A stretch of 64,000 nucleotides of DNA from Nonomuraea muscovyensis (GCF_014207745.1 NZ_JACHJB010000001.1:2976001-3040000), one strand, 5' to 3'; positions 48,006 to 56,684 are shown, counted from the first letter of the stretch. The notes: generated by a model not told the origin, from the sequence alone. Numbers and translations: made by a program.

Positions 48006-49187
48006 TCAGATCGGTTGGGCACGGAGGAACCTCCCGAAATGCGGCACGGTGAACGCGATCTGGCCGCGTTCGGCGCTGTAGATCAGCCCCTTCTTGATCA
48101 GGCTGTCGCGGGCCGGTGACAGGCTGGACGGCTTGCGGCCGAGGGCCTCGGCCACGTCGGCGGTGGCGACCGGCTCGTCGCCGATCTGGGCCATGGCGTG
48201 CATGTAGTCGCGCTCGGCCGGTGTGGCCCGCTCGTAGCGGCTGCCGAAGAAGCCGACCGCGAGCTCCTCCTCGGCCTCCGGCGCCGACACCTTCACGTCA
48301 TCCACCGTGATCGGGCTGTGCGGCGCCAGATCCCACGCCACCTTCCCGTACGCCTGGACGAAGTAGGGGTAGCCGTCGGCCGCCTCGTAGAGCGCGTCGA
48401 GGGCGTCCTGGGTGAACTCCACCTGCTCCTCGCGCGCCGGCAGGATCAGCGCCAGGTCGGCCGCCTCCCGGTCGAGCTTGTCGATGCGCGCGTAGCGGAA
48501 GAGGCGCTCGGAGTAGCTCTTGCTGGCCGACAGCACGCTCGGCAGGTGGGGCAGCCCGGCCCCGACCACGATCAGCGGCCCGCCCGACTGCGACAGCTCG
48601 TGGCAGGCGGCGCAGAGCGCGGAGACGTCGGCGGCCTGCACGTCCTGCATCTCGTCGATGAACAGCGCGATGCCGACCCCGAGGTCGGTGGCCACGCTCG
48701 CCGCGTCGACGAACAGCTCGGTCAGGTCGATCTCCAGGTCGCCCGAGTCGGCGCGGCCCCGGGTGGCCGGCACCTCGATGCCGGGCGACCAGTGCGAGGT
48801 GCCCTTGGCCGCGGCCGGATCGCGCATCGCGAACGCCTTGAGCACCCCGAGGAACTCCTCGATGCGCTCCGGCGCCCGGTGGCGGGGGGCCAGCTCGCGG
48901 ATCGCCATGTGCAGGGCGGCGGAGACGGGACGGCGGATCGACTGGTCGGGCCGGGCCTCGATCTTGCCCGTGCCCCACAGTCGCTGCATCGCCATGGACT
49001 TGAACGTGTTGAGCAGGACGGTCTTGCCGACGCCGCGCAGGCCGGTGACGACCATGCTGCGCTCGGGCCGGCCACGGGCCACCCGCTCCAGCACGACCTC
49101 GAACTGCTGGAGCTCACGGTCGCGCCCGGCCAGCTCCGGCGGGCGTTGTCCGGCTCCGGGGGCGTAGGGATTGCGCACAGGGTCCAC
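48006..49187 (-). CDS. AAA ATPase with winged-helix C-terminus (ORC1/Cdc6-like)
   Basis: This 393-residue STAND/AAA-type ATPase has Walker A TGLRGVGKTVLL near residue 48 and Walker B IALFIDEMQDVQ near 175. Its C-terminal domain of winged-helix type contains ERDYMHAMAQIGDEPVATAD and LGRKPSSLSPARDSLIKKGL. The GTG at 49187 (DPVRNPYAPG) is preferred to an ATG 35 codons earlier. Relatives are common single genes in actinomycetes with no settled role. It has its own transcription unit here. Confidence 0.85.
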   Translation of the reverse strand: MDPVRNPYAPGAGQRPPELAGRDRELQQFEVVLERVARGRPERSMVVTGLRGVGKTVLLNTFKSMAMQRLWGTGKIEARPDQSIRRPVSAALHMAIRELAPRHRAPERIEEFLGVLKAFAMRDPAAAKGTSHWSPGIEVPATRGRADSGDLEIDLTELFVDAASVATDLGVGIALFIDEMQDVQAADVSALCAACHELSQSGGPLIVVGAGLPHLPSVLSASKSYSERLFRYARIDKLDREAADLALILPAREEQVEFTQDALDALYEAADGYPYFVQAYGKVAWDLAPHSPITVDDVKVSAPEAEEELAVGFFGSRYERATPAERDYMHAMAQIGDEPVATADVAEALGRKPSSLSPARDSLIKKGLIYSAERGQIAFTVPHFGRFLRAQPI

Positions 49188-49420
49188 GCTCTCGGACTTT
49201 ATTGCCGGATATAGCGGCCGTCGTAGATTTGGGCAGAATGCGCTACGGCGTGTCCGGACAGGGGAGTCCGCCAGCACGGTCATCGGACACACCCCCTCTC
49301 ACCAGGCCGAACCCGTGTTCGATTCGCTAGCGAGAACTGTAGCGCGGACTCGAACACGCATGCGATGTTTTCGGGTAAAGATCTTTGCAACGCGGCGGAC
49401 GCCCCGGGCGTCTGGGTGGT

Positions 49421-49749
49421 GTGGAGTTCGAGGATTTCGTCCGCACCAGGGGCCGGGCCCTGCGTCGCGGAGGGCCCCGGCACCTCCGACGACAATCAGA
49501 CCAAGGTGGTCAACCTGGAGACCGGCGAGACCAGGCAGGTCGTGGCCGCCCTCGGCGTCGAAGGGCTGCGCTGCGGGCCCACGTAACACGGCCACCGGCG
49601 TGGCCGCCCGCGTCGACAACCCCGGCGACTGGAACGGCATCGGCGTGTCCTCGGAGCCCAGCACGATCCTCTACTGGGGCTCGACCAAGGACCAGAGGCC
49701 CCGCGAGTACCGGATGCTCAACTTGGCAGCCGTACCACCCGCCCAATAG
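49421..49749 (+). pseudogene. Deleted sigma/membrane-sensor fusion remnant
   Basis: The first 17 codons (VEFEDFVRTRGRALRRG) match the start of the intact sigma factor at 50275 (DFDEFVRARGEALLR). Immediately after, NQTKVVNLETGETRQVV and later GIGVSSEPSTILYWGST and LNLAAV match the C-terminal part of the membrane protein at 50748. A stop and a frame change lie between the two parts. A copy of the whole gene pair has lost most of its middle. Confidence 0.75.
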
Positions 49750-49760
49750 CGTTTCGGCCC

Positions 49761-50219
49761 ATGCGGACCTTCGCGAACGTACAGGAGCTCAAGGCGGCCG
49801 TCGGCGAGACGTTCGGCCCCACCGAGTGGCGCACCGTCACCCAGGACCAGGTCAATCTCTTCGCCGACGCCACGGACGACCACCAGTGGATCCACGTGGA
49901 CGTGGAGCGCGCCAAGGAGGGCCCGTTCGGCGGCACGATCGCCCACGGCTACCTGAGCCTGGCGCTGCTGCCGTCGTTCATGATGGAGCTCCTGCGCGTC
50001 GACGGCATCGCGATGGGCGTCAACTACGGCCTCAACAAGGTGCGCTTCCCCAGGCCCGTGCCGGTGGGCGCGCGCGTCCGGGCCGCCGCCGAGCTGACCG
50101 ACGTCAAGGGCACCCCCGCCGGCTACCTGTCCAACCTCAAGATGACCATCGAGGTCGAGGGCGAGCGCCGCCCGGCCTGCATCGCCGAGACGCTCAGCCT
50201 GTACGTCCCCGCCCAGTAG
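49761..50219 (+). CDS. MaoC-family (R)-specific enoyl-CoA hydratase-like protein
   Basis: The 152-residue single hot-dog domain has the hydratase motif ATDDHQWIHVD (Asp40, His45) and GPFGGTIAHGYLSL. This matches R-specific enoyl-CoA hydratases and MaoC dehydratases of about 150 residues. The ATG follows the pseudogene by a few bases; no strong ribosome-binding site is seen. The substrate is an acyl-CoA, type unknown. Confidence 0.9.
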   Translation: MRTFANVQELKAAVGETFGPTEWRTVTQDQVNLFADATDDHQWIHVDVERAKEGPFGGTIAHGYLSLALLPSFMMELLRVDGIAMGVNYGLNKVRFPRPVPVGARVRAAAELTDVKGTPAGYLSNLKMTIEVEGERRPACIAETLSLYVPAQ

Positions 50220-50274
50220 CGGCATTCTCGCCGCCGCATGCAACAGAAGTACCGGCTCACCGGTCCCTGGTTTC

Positions 50275-50751
50275 GTGGACCATACGGCTGATTTCGATGA
50301 GTTCGTCCGGGCCAGGGGCGAGGCTCTCCTGCGGTACGGCTACGTGCTCTCCGGCAACATGGACGACGCCGCCGACCTCGTCCAGGAGGCGCTGGCGCGG
50401 CTGGGCGACGCCTGGCCGCGCGTCCGCAGGAAGGACGACCCCGAGGGCTACGTCCGCACGACCATGGTCCGGCTGCACATCAACGCCTGGCGCCGCCGCC
50501 ACCGTGAGGACCTGGTGGCGGCGGTGCCCGAGAACGGCAGGTTCGACCGCTACGACGACGCCGACCTCTGGGCCGAGCTGCGGCAGTTGCCCCCTCGGCA
50601 GCGGGCCGTCCTCGTGCTGCGCTACTACGAGGACCTCCCCGACGACAGGATCGCCGAGGTGCTGGGCGTCTCCCGCGGAACCGTGCGCAGTCAGGCCGCC
50701 CGTGCCCTGGACAAGCTCCGGATCGCAAGAGTGCTGCAGGAGGCGCGATGA
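50275..50751 (+). CDS. SigE-family ECF sigma factor
   Basis: The 158-residue sigma factor has region 2 (DEFVRARGEALLRYGYVLSG, DDAADLVQEALARLGDAW) and region 4 (LPPRQRAVLVLRYYEDLPDD, GTVRSQAARALDKL). GTG start. It overlaps the next gene by four bases, so the membrane protein made with it is the likely partner or anti-sigma factor. Confidence 0.92.
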   Translation: MDHTADFDEFVRARGEALLRYGYVLSGNMDDAADLVQEALARLGDAWPRVRRKDDPEGYVRTTMVRLHINAWRRRHREDLVAAVPENGRFDRYDDADLWAELRQLPPRQRAVLVLRYYEDLPDDRIAEVLGVSRGTVRSQAARALDKLRIARVLQEAR

Positions 50752-52079
50752 GAAGCGAAGAGGACCTGATCCGGACCCTGCGCACGGCCGCGGGCCACGC
50801 CGGTTCGGACGGCCTGGCGAGGGCGGTGGCCGCCCGCCGGCGGGTACGCCGCGTCCGGCAACGGATGCAGATGGTGCTGGCGGCCGCCGCTGTGGTGGTC
50901 GTCGCAGGTGCTACGGCCGCCGTCCTGTCCCGCGGGGGCGAACAGGTGCGACCGGCCGTCACCGTCACCACCGTCCCGGCCACGCCGACCTCGCGAGAGG
51001 CGGTCGCGGGGCAGAAGATCCGGCCGGCGGCCGAGGTGTGGCCCGAGGCGGTGTTCACGATGCCGGCCGAGGCCGCCGGCGGCTGGAAGTACCGCCCGGT
51101 GACCGGCCTGGGCCCGACCGAGGTGCTGCTCAGCGCCGAGTCGTCGTTCGAGAAGGCGGGACGGCTGGAGGTGTACGACTCGGCCGCCAAGAGCGCGCGC
51201 GTGCTCGGCGACGTGCCCGCCCCCGAGGGTGTGAAGGGCTACTTCGTCCAGGACTTCGAGGTCGGCGAGCAGCACATCGCCTGGTACGGCACGACGCCCA
51301 ATACTCCGGACAAATGGTCAGATTTCTGGATTATGCCCAGGGCGGGCGGCACGGCGAAGCGCGTGGGGGAGGTGACGGGCCCCATGTCGGAGGTGGATCG
51401 CATCGGCGTCACCGACGACTCGGTCGTCTGGTCCGTCGAGCAGGGTGGTGTCTACCGCATGCCGCTGACCGGCGGCACGCCGGAACGCGTCGCCGACGAG
51501 CTCCATCTCATGTCCTGGCCGTTGGCGGCCGGCTACGCGAAGGACGGGGAAAGCGGCAGGAAGAGTCAGGACCGGGTGGTCAACCTGGAGACCGGGCAGA
51601 CGGTCACGGTGCCGGCGCCCGCTGGAGTCACATTCCTCACATGCGGTCCGGTCTGGTGCTACGGCGCCGGCGACGACCGGACGATCGTCCAGCGGCACGA
51701 CGGATCCGACCGCAGGGACCTGCCGGCGGCAGTCCGCCTGCACGGTATGAGCGAACTCCTCGGTGACCGCTTCGCGCTGCTCACCCCGTACCGGAGCGGT
51801 GATCCGGCCAAGGTGTACGCCCCGCTGGTGGCCACCTACGACCCGGTCACCGGACTGATGGGCGGCATGAGCAGGATGCCGTCCGACGGCGGAGGGGCCG
51901 GCTTCGGCCGGGGTATCTCCTCCTCACCCACCACGATCGTCTACTGGGACGAGGACGTGCGGTCGTCCCTGGTGTGCACCACCAAGGGACGCGGGAAGCA
52001 GTGCGAGACGAAGCAGCGAGGCGGCGGCAAGGAGCTCACCATCGTGAACCTGGCGGCCGTCACAGCAGGGAGCGGATGA
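50748..52079 (+). CDS. Membrane-anchored sensor-like protein coupled to a sigma factor
   Basis: The 443-residue protein has a short cytoplasmic N-terminus of about 45 residues and one membrane helix (QMVLAAAAVVVVAGATAAVL). An outer domain of about 370 residues contains repeated beta motifs (VVNLETGQTVTV; GISSSPTTIVYWDEDV) suggestive of a beta-propeller. It is translated with the sigma gene, so a role as its membrane-bound regulator is inferred, though no classic anti-sigma motif is seen. The remnant at 49421 shows the pair was once duplicated. The 3' end overlaps the convergent gene by 20 bases. Confidence 0.8.
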   Translation: MRSEEDLIRTLRTAAGHAGSDGLARAVAARRRVRRVRQRMQMVLAAAAVVVVAGATAAVLSRGGEQVRPAVTVTTVPATPTSREAVAGQKIRPAAEVWPEAVFTMPAEAAGGWKYRPVTGLGPTEVLLSAESSFEKAGRLEVYDSAAKSARVLGDVPAPEGVKGYFVQDFEVGEQHIAWYGTTPNTPDKWSDFWIMPRAGGTAKRVGEVTGPMSEVDRIGVTDDSVVWSVEQGGVYRMPLTGGTPERVADELHLMSWPLAAGYAKDGESGRKSQDRVVNLETGQTVTVPAPAGVTFLTCGPVWCYGAGDDRTIVQRHDGSDRRDLPAAVRLHGMSELLGDRFALLTPYRSGDPAKVYAPLVATYDPVTGLMGGMSRMPSDGGGAGFGRGISSSPTTIVYWDEDVRSSLVCTTKGRGKQCETKQRGGGKELTIVNLAAVTAGSG

Positions 52080-52317
52080 TCGCCACGGTCGCCACCACGG
52101 CCAGCACCCCCAGGTAGGCCAGCACCAGCCGGGTGTCCCGGAGCAGACACTTGCTCCGGGACAGCCCGGCCCGCCGCGCCTTCCAGTAGCTGGCGAACCC
52201 CAGCGCCGCGAAGCCCAGCACCGCCCACGGCCCGAACAGCCACGCCAGCAGCGCCACGGTCGCGTACACGCACAGCCGCAGCGGATCGTACGGTCCGGCC
52301 TGCTGCGGCGCGCTCAC
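52060..52317 (-). CDS. Small two-helix membrane protein of the radical SAM operon
   Basis: The 85-residue protein has two or three hydrophobic helices (LCVYATVALLAWLFGPWAVL; LVLAYLGVLAVVATVAIIRS) joined by a basic loop KARRAGLSRSKCLLRD. The GTG at 52317 overlaps the radical SAM stop. No family is recognised. It may anchor or assist the radical SAM enzyme at the membrane. Confidence 0.7.
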   Translation of the reverse strand: MSAPQQAGPYDPLRLCVYATVALLAWLFGPWAVLGFAALGFASYWKARRAGLSRSKCLLRDTRLVLAYLGVLAVVATVAIIRSLL

Positions 52318-53867
52318 TGCAGGACCTCCAGCGGCAGCCGCACCCGCGGCTGCGAGGCCACCGCCGACAGCCGCTGCTCCGACAGTTGCGGCCACGCCTG
52401 CACCGCGCAGAACGGCGCACACTGGTCCTGCTCGGCACGCGTCCCCACGTGCACGCAGCACTGCGTCAGCCGTTCCTCGATCATCGTCGAGATGTCCATG
52501 AACGGCTTGACCGTGATCCGCACCACCCGCTCGCCGAGCATCCTGCGCAGCCTGCGGCGCCGGCCGGGCAGCGCCGACGACGCCAGCGTGAGCAGGGTGG
52601 ACACGCCGAGGTCGCAGTTCTCGCAGATGTCGCGCCACAGGTCGCCGATCTGCGGGTGCGACAGCGACGACTGCTCCGACAGCAGCCCCAGCAGCGACTC
52701 CTGCACGGCCAGTCGCAGCTCGCGCGGGATCTCGCTGTCGGCGATGCGGTTGGAGACCAGGCCGAGGTTCGCCTTGAGCCGGTCGTGGCCCATCAGCGCG
52801 ACCAGCGAGCGCCACTGCCGCGCGTCGTCGCGGATGAGGTAGCCGACCGAGCAGCAGTGGGGGTGCGAGCACGGCAACGCCGTCAGGTCCCGCCACGTCA
52901 CCAGACCATCGGTCTGGGGCCCGAGCCGCCTGAGCACCCCGGTGTGGGTGAGCCGGTCCATCGGGTCGATCACTCCGCTCCGGCCCGAGCCGAACTGCGG
53001 CTGCAGCGACACACCCCCGACGTAAGGCGTGTCGAGGGCCAGCCGGACGACGTCGCCGATCTCGCCGTCGTTGACGCCCAGCGCCGCCGTCATCACCAGC
53101 GTGGTGAAGATCTCGCGCTCCGACAGCCTCCGCACGGCCTGCTCCTTGAGCCGGCGCAGGTCGCCGCCGCGGTGGTGCCTGGACGCCTCGGCCGAGCTCC
53201 CGTCGTACTGCAGGTAGACCTCGACCCGTTCGCGGTGCTCGGTCAGCAGGTCGAGCAGGGCGTCGTCCCGGGCGACGAGCACGCCGTTCGTGTTGAGCAG
53301 GATGCGCGTCACAGGCCGCTGGACCAGCTCATCCAGCAGCAGCGGGAGCTCCGGGTGCAGGGTCGGCTCGCCACCGCTCAGCATGAGCACGTCCAGCTTG
53401 CCGTTCTCGCGGGCCAGCCGCTGGTCGACGTTCGCGAGCACCTCGGCGACCGGCACCACACCGCTCAGGTCCGGCGAGCTGCCGGCGAAGCAGGTCGGGC
53501 AGCGCAGGTTGCACGCCTCGACGATGTCCTCCAGCAGGATGCAGGTGTGCTGCGTCTGCATCTCCGGCAGTCCGCGCAGGTACGCGGCCGGCACCGGTGT
53601 GAAGTTGCCCGTCACGTCCGGGAGGTGTTGTTTCGTGGGCGCGGTCCACTCCTCGAGGTACGCGAGGATCTCCGGGTCCTCGTCGTACAGCGTCCGTACC
53701 AGCCCGTGCTCGCGGCACCCGCGTTCCAGCCACACCCTGTCGTCCCGGGCGGCCAGGTAGCCGCTCAGCCGCTCCACCCGGTCCAGGTCACGACCGTGGC
53801 AGTGCGGGCAGAACGCGTTGACATATCTGAGGATGCGGTCGCCCCTCAGCCCCATCCCCGTACTCAT
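52314..53867 (-). CDS. Tes-like radical SAM protein
   Basis: The 517-residue radical SAM enzyme has an N-terminal Cys region (CPHCH at 20-24, then GCREHG near 51). The SAM cluster motif CNLRCPTC lies at 119-126, followed by SGGEPTLHPEL and QYDGSS. Extra cysteines lie in the C-terminal half (PCSHPHCCSV; CCVHVGTRAEQDQCAPFC). This arrangement, with the C-x-x-x-C-x-x-C core and the CCVH...PFC end, is that of the MJ0619/Tes group, which joins lipid tails in tetraether synthesis. The start overlaps the Lgt-like stop. Lipid substrate is an inference. Confidence 0.82.
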   Translation of the reverse strand: MSTGMGLRGDRILRYVNAFCPHCHGRDLDRVERLSGYLAARDDRVWLERGCREHGLVRTLYDEDPEILAYLEEWTAPTKQHLPDVTGNFTPVPAAYLRGLPEMQTQHTCILLEDIVEACNLRCPTCFAGSSPDLSGVVPVAEVLANVDQRLARENGKLDVLMLSGGEPTLHPELPLLLDELVQRPVTRILLNTNGVLVARDDALLDLLTEHRERVEVYLQYDGSSAEASRHHRGGDLRRLKEQAVRRLSEREIFTTLVMTAALGVNDGEIGDVVRLALDTPYVGGVSLQPQFGSGRSGVIDPMDRLTHTGVLRRLGPQTDGLVTWRDLTALPCSHPHCCSVGYLIRDDARQWRSLVALMGHDRLKANLGLVSNRIADSEIPRELRLAVQESLLGLLSEQSSLSHPQIGDLWRDICENCDLGVSTLLTLASSALPGRRRRLRRMLGERVVRITVKPFMDISTMIEERLTQCCVHVGTRAEQDQCAPFCAVQAWPQLSEQRLSAVASQPRVRLPLEVLQ

Positions 53868-54595
53868 ACCGCGACCTCCCGCCCGAACAGGGCATCGTAG
53901 TAACCACGCCGCCACCCGTAGGCGACCCGGATCCCGAGCAGCAGCATCCCCGGGATCAGGAACCACTGCGGCCCGGTGAGATCCAGCCACCCGGTCTCGT
54001 TCGCCCGGGCGAACTCCACCAGGAACCTGAACACCGCGTAACCCGCCAGGTAGAGCGTGAACAGCTCGCCCGGCCGGGTCAGCCGCCCGCGCGCCCACAC
54101 CAGGACGCCGAACGCGACCAGGTGGAACACGATCTCGTACACGAACGACGGGTGCATGGCCTGCCCCGCCAGGCATCCCGGGCACTCGGGCGTCGTCGCG
54201 GGGGCGTGCACACCCCACGGCAGATCCGTGGGCCGCCCCGGCGCCTCCGTCAGGTGACACCCGATCCGCCCGACCGCCATCCCCAGGGCCACCGCCGGGG
54301 CGAACAGGTCACCGGTGCGCTCCCGATAGCCGATGATCCGCTTGGCCGCCAGCACTCCGACGTACGCCCCGGTCAGGCCGCCCAGGATGCTCCGCGAGCC
54401 GTACAGCCACAACTCCGACAGCTCCAGCGTCTCCAGCCACCCGGCCAGCCGCATCCCGATCGCCCCGCCCACCAGCGCCCCCGTGACGGCGACCAGCGAC
54501 TGCTCGGTCAACGCCCCGCGCCGCCGCGCCTCCCGGACGAAGACGACGGCGGCCACGAACACCCCGAGGCCGACGAAGATCTCGTGCAGCGGCAT
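53864..54595 (-). CDS. Diverged Lgt-type membrane transferase
   Basis: The 243-residue protein has about seven membrane helices and the layout of prolipoprotein diacylglyceryl transferase. It keeps GRIG (Arg110), HPSFVYE near 148 and the essential-type Arg in FRFLVEFAR near 190. The usual GRxGNFxN reads GRIGCHLT, and the conserved His of the HGGL segment is Leu (SILGGL). True Lgt function is therefore doubtful. Coupled to a Tes-like enzyme, it may move or modify a lipid headgroup or diacylglyceryl unit. Confidence 0.8.
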   Translation of the reverse strand: MPLHEIFVGLGVFVAAVVFVREARRRGALTEQSLVAVTGALVGGAIGMRLAGWLETLELSELWLYGSRSILGGLTGAYVGVLAAKRIIGYRERTGDLFAPAVALGMAVGRIGCHLTEAPGRPTDLPWGVHAPATTPECPGCLAGQAMHPSFVYEIVFHLVAFGVLVWARGRLTRPGELFTLYLAGYAVFRFLVEFARANETGWLDLTGPQWFLIPGMLLLGIRVAYGWRRGYYDALFGREVAV

Positions 54596-54596
54596 G

Positions 54597-55466
54597 TCAG
54601 CCGTACATCGTCGGATTGAGGCCCGTGCAGTACCCGGCCGACACGATGGACCACAGCGCCCACCCCAGCATCAGCCCGAGCCCCAGCCCGGTCGCCCACG
54701 GCCGCCGCACGAACAGCAACCCGGCTCCAGCCCCCAGCCCGACCAACGCCAGCACCAGGGCGCCCGCCACCAGTATTCCGGTGTTGATGGTGTCGTTGCT
54801 GTTGCTCGTGGCCATGACCAGCACCACGAAGCCGAGGACGATGTTGAGGACGCTGTAGACGGTCACGCCGACGAACGCCAGCGCCACGGTGATTCCCGCG
54901 GACCCGCTCGACGGGGGAGGCGGCGGCGGCTGCCACCCCCCAGGGACCCCACCCGGCGCCCCACCATAGGGCGGCCCACCATAGGGCGGCCCACCATAGG
55001 GCGGCCCGCCATGGGGCGGCCCGCCATGGGGTGGCCCACCGTGTGGCGGCCCACCATGGGCTGGCCCACCGTGTGGCGGCCCGCTGTGAGGAGGCCCACC
55101 GTGAGGCGGCGGCCCACCTGGCGGCAACCCACCGGACGGAGACGCCCCGGTCGACGGAGACGCCCCGGTCGGAGGAGGCGGTCCGCCGGAAAGCGGCGGC
55201 CCAGTGGGCGGCGGTGCGCTACCAGGAGGAGGACTGCCAGGAGGAGGCGCGCTGTCAGGACGAGGACTACCAGGAGGAGGTGCGCTGCCAGGAAAAGGCG
55301 TAGCACCAGAAGGCGCCGGTTCACTCGCCACCTGCGGCCCACCCCCCGACCGGCCGCCCGACCCGTGCGCCGGCCCCTCAGCCGCCTCGCCCTGCCCCGA
55401 CGACGCCCGGCCCTGCCCAGCGGCCTCGTCACTACCTTCCGGTGACTCCGGTGGCGGTGTGTTCAT
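54597..55466 (-). CDS. Proline/glycine-rich membrane protein
   Basis: The 289-residue protein has about 170 residues of low-complexity Gly/Pro/Ser sequence, including tandem GGPPHGGPP-type units. Three or four membrane helices follow (VALAFVGVTVYSVLNIVLGF, GLGLGLMLGWALWSI). The layout resembles DUF4190-type membrane proteins with cytoplasmic Pro-rich tails. ATG 55466 or GTG 55469. It lies one base upstream of the Lgt-like gene and may be the first gene of that operon. Confidence 0.75.
   Translation of the reverse strand: MNTPPPESPEGSDEAAGQGRASSGQGEAAEGPAHGSGGRSGGGPQVASEPAPSGATPFPGSAPPPGSPRPDSAPPPGSPPPGSAPPPTGPPLSGGPPPPTGASPSTGASPSGGLPPGGPPPHGGPPHSGPPHGGPAHGGPPHGGPPHGGPPHGGPPYGGPPYGGPPYGGAPGGVPGGWQPPPPPPSSGSAGITVALAFVGVTVYSVLNIVLGFVVLVMATSNSNDTINTGILVAGALVLALVGLGAGAGLLFVRRPWATGLGLGLMLGWALWSIVSAGYCTGLNPTMYG
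54961..55110. repeat. 15-bp tandem repeat in the proline-rich gene
   Basis: About ten copies of a 15-base unit (for example CCACCATAGGGCGGC) run through the gene and encode repeated GGPPYGGPP/GGPPHGGPP. The leftmost three copies are identical, so the number can change by slippage without breaking the frame. Confidence 0.85.
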
Positions 55467-55469
55467 CAC

Positions 55470-55835
55470 CCGACCCCCCCAATCCCCAGCCAGAGTAGGG
55501 GCAATCGCCCGGATTTGTATGTACCGATTCCTCCCTCACCCTCCCGGCCCGGCCACGCCGGCAGGGACCAGACCCCCGCCACACCACCCAAGACCCGGTC
55601 CACCCGTTCACAAGCCCCAGCCGGCCGATCCCTTCCCACCCGGCGGGGCCCGACGACCGCGCCACGCGGACCCCGATCTGGCGGTGCCGGAGGCGGCTGG
55701 TTCGCCCACCCCCGCTTGCCCCGGTGCGCCCGCCATCCGCAGCCAAGGAGCCGACGGGAACAGGCGACCCAGCAAACCGGCCATCCACCCGACCACTCCC
55801 ACCCTCAGCCCCTCAGCCCCTCAGCCACGAACGCC
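55470..55835. other. Intergenic stretch without a gene
   Basis: No frame on either strand has codon bias or recognised homology. A short near-repeat of CCCTCAGC occurs around 55801-55830. The left part should hold the promoter of the proline-rich gene, but no clear boxes are seen. Confidence 0.5.
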
Positions 55836-56480
55836 CTACTCCCCATCCGTCGAGTAGTGATCCGAGTAGTAGATCGCCGCCTGCACGCGACTCTTCAACC
55901 CCAGCTTGTTCAGCACCCGGCTCACATGTGTCTTGGTGGTCGCCTCCGCCATGTCGAGCTCCTTGGCGATCTCCGCGTTCGACAGCCCCCGCCCGACACA
56001 GGCCAGCACCTCCCGCTCGCGCGGCGTCAGCCCGGCGGCCCCCGCCCCCGGCGGCTCCCGCCGCAAAGGCTGCTCGGCGAACGCGGAGATCAGCCGCCGG
56101 GTCACCGCAGGCGAGATCAACCCATCGCCCCTGGCGACGACCCGGACCGCCTCCACCAGCGCATCGGCATCGGTGTTCTTCAACAGGAATCCGGCCGCCC
56201 CCGCCCGCAGCGCCCCGAACACGTACTCGTCCACATCGAACGTCGTCAAGATCAGCACATCCGCCACCCCGGCCAGTTCCCGGGTGGCGGCGATCCCGTC
56301 AAGCCGCGGCATCCGTACGTCCATCAACACCACATCAGGCCGCGTCTCCCGAGCCAGCGCCACCGCCTGCTCGCCGTCGGCCGCCTCCCCGACCACCTCG
56401 ATGTCGTCGGCCCCGTCCAGGATCATCACGATCCCGGCCCGCACCGCCGCGTGATCATCAGCCACCAGCACCCGAATCAT
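55836..56480 (-). CDS. NarL/FixJ-family response regulator
   Basis: The 214-residue regulator has the receiver domain VLVADDHAAVRAG, the phospho-acceptor Asp54 in VLMDVRMPRLDG and Lys101. The C-terminal LuxR helix-turn-helix is LTPREREVLACVGRGLSNAE with TKTHVSRVLNKLGL. ATG 56480 begins the receiver. It forms a two-component system with the upstream histidine kinase, which is on the same strand. Target genes cannot be deduced, though the divergent membrane gene at 57954 is a candidate. Confidence 0.94.
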   Translation of the reverse strand: MIRVLVADDHAAVRAGIVMILDGADDIEVVGEAADGEQAVALARETRPDVVLMDVRMPRLDGIAATRELAGVADVLILTTFDVDEYVFGALRAGAAGFLLKNTDADALVEAVRVVARGDGLISPAVTRRLISAFAEQPLRREPPGAGAAGLTPREREVLACVGRGLSNAEIAKELDMAEATTKTHVSRVLNKLGLKSRVQAAIYYSDHYSTDGE

Positions 56481-56543
56481 CACCCTGCCTCCGAACTCTG
56501 CCGAACCTCGCCGCCCAACCCCCGCACCACGACCCCGTCCCCC

Positions 56544-56594
56544 CGCAACCCCGGCCGCCCCGCAACCCCAGCCGTTCCGCAACCCCGGCCGCTC
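56544..56594. repeat. Three 17-bp tandem repeats
   Basis: Units at 56544-56560, 56561-56577 and 56578-56594 share CGCAACCCC(G/A)GCCG followed by three variable bases. They lie between the kinase and regulator genes. No function is evident. Confidence 0.7.
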
Positions 56595-56684
56595 AGCTCA
56601 ACCCGAGGCCACAGGCGCCCCACGACCCCGGCCACCCGGCTCGGCCCCCGACCCCGGACGTCGGCCGTCACCGATCACCGGCAG

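Noticed and set aside
54961..55110. CRISPR-like array
   Set aside because: Units are 15 bases, contiguous without spacers and in frame within a coding sequence. No cas gene is present.
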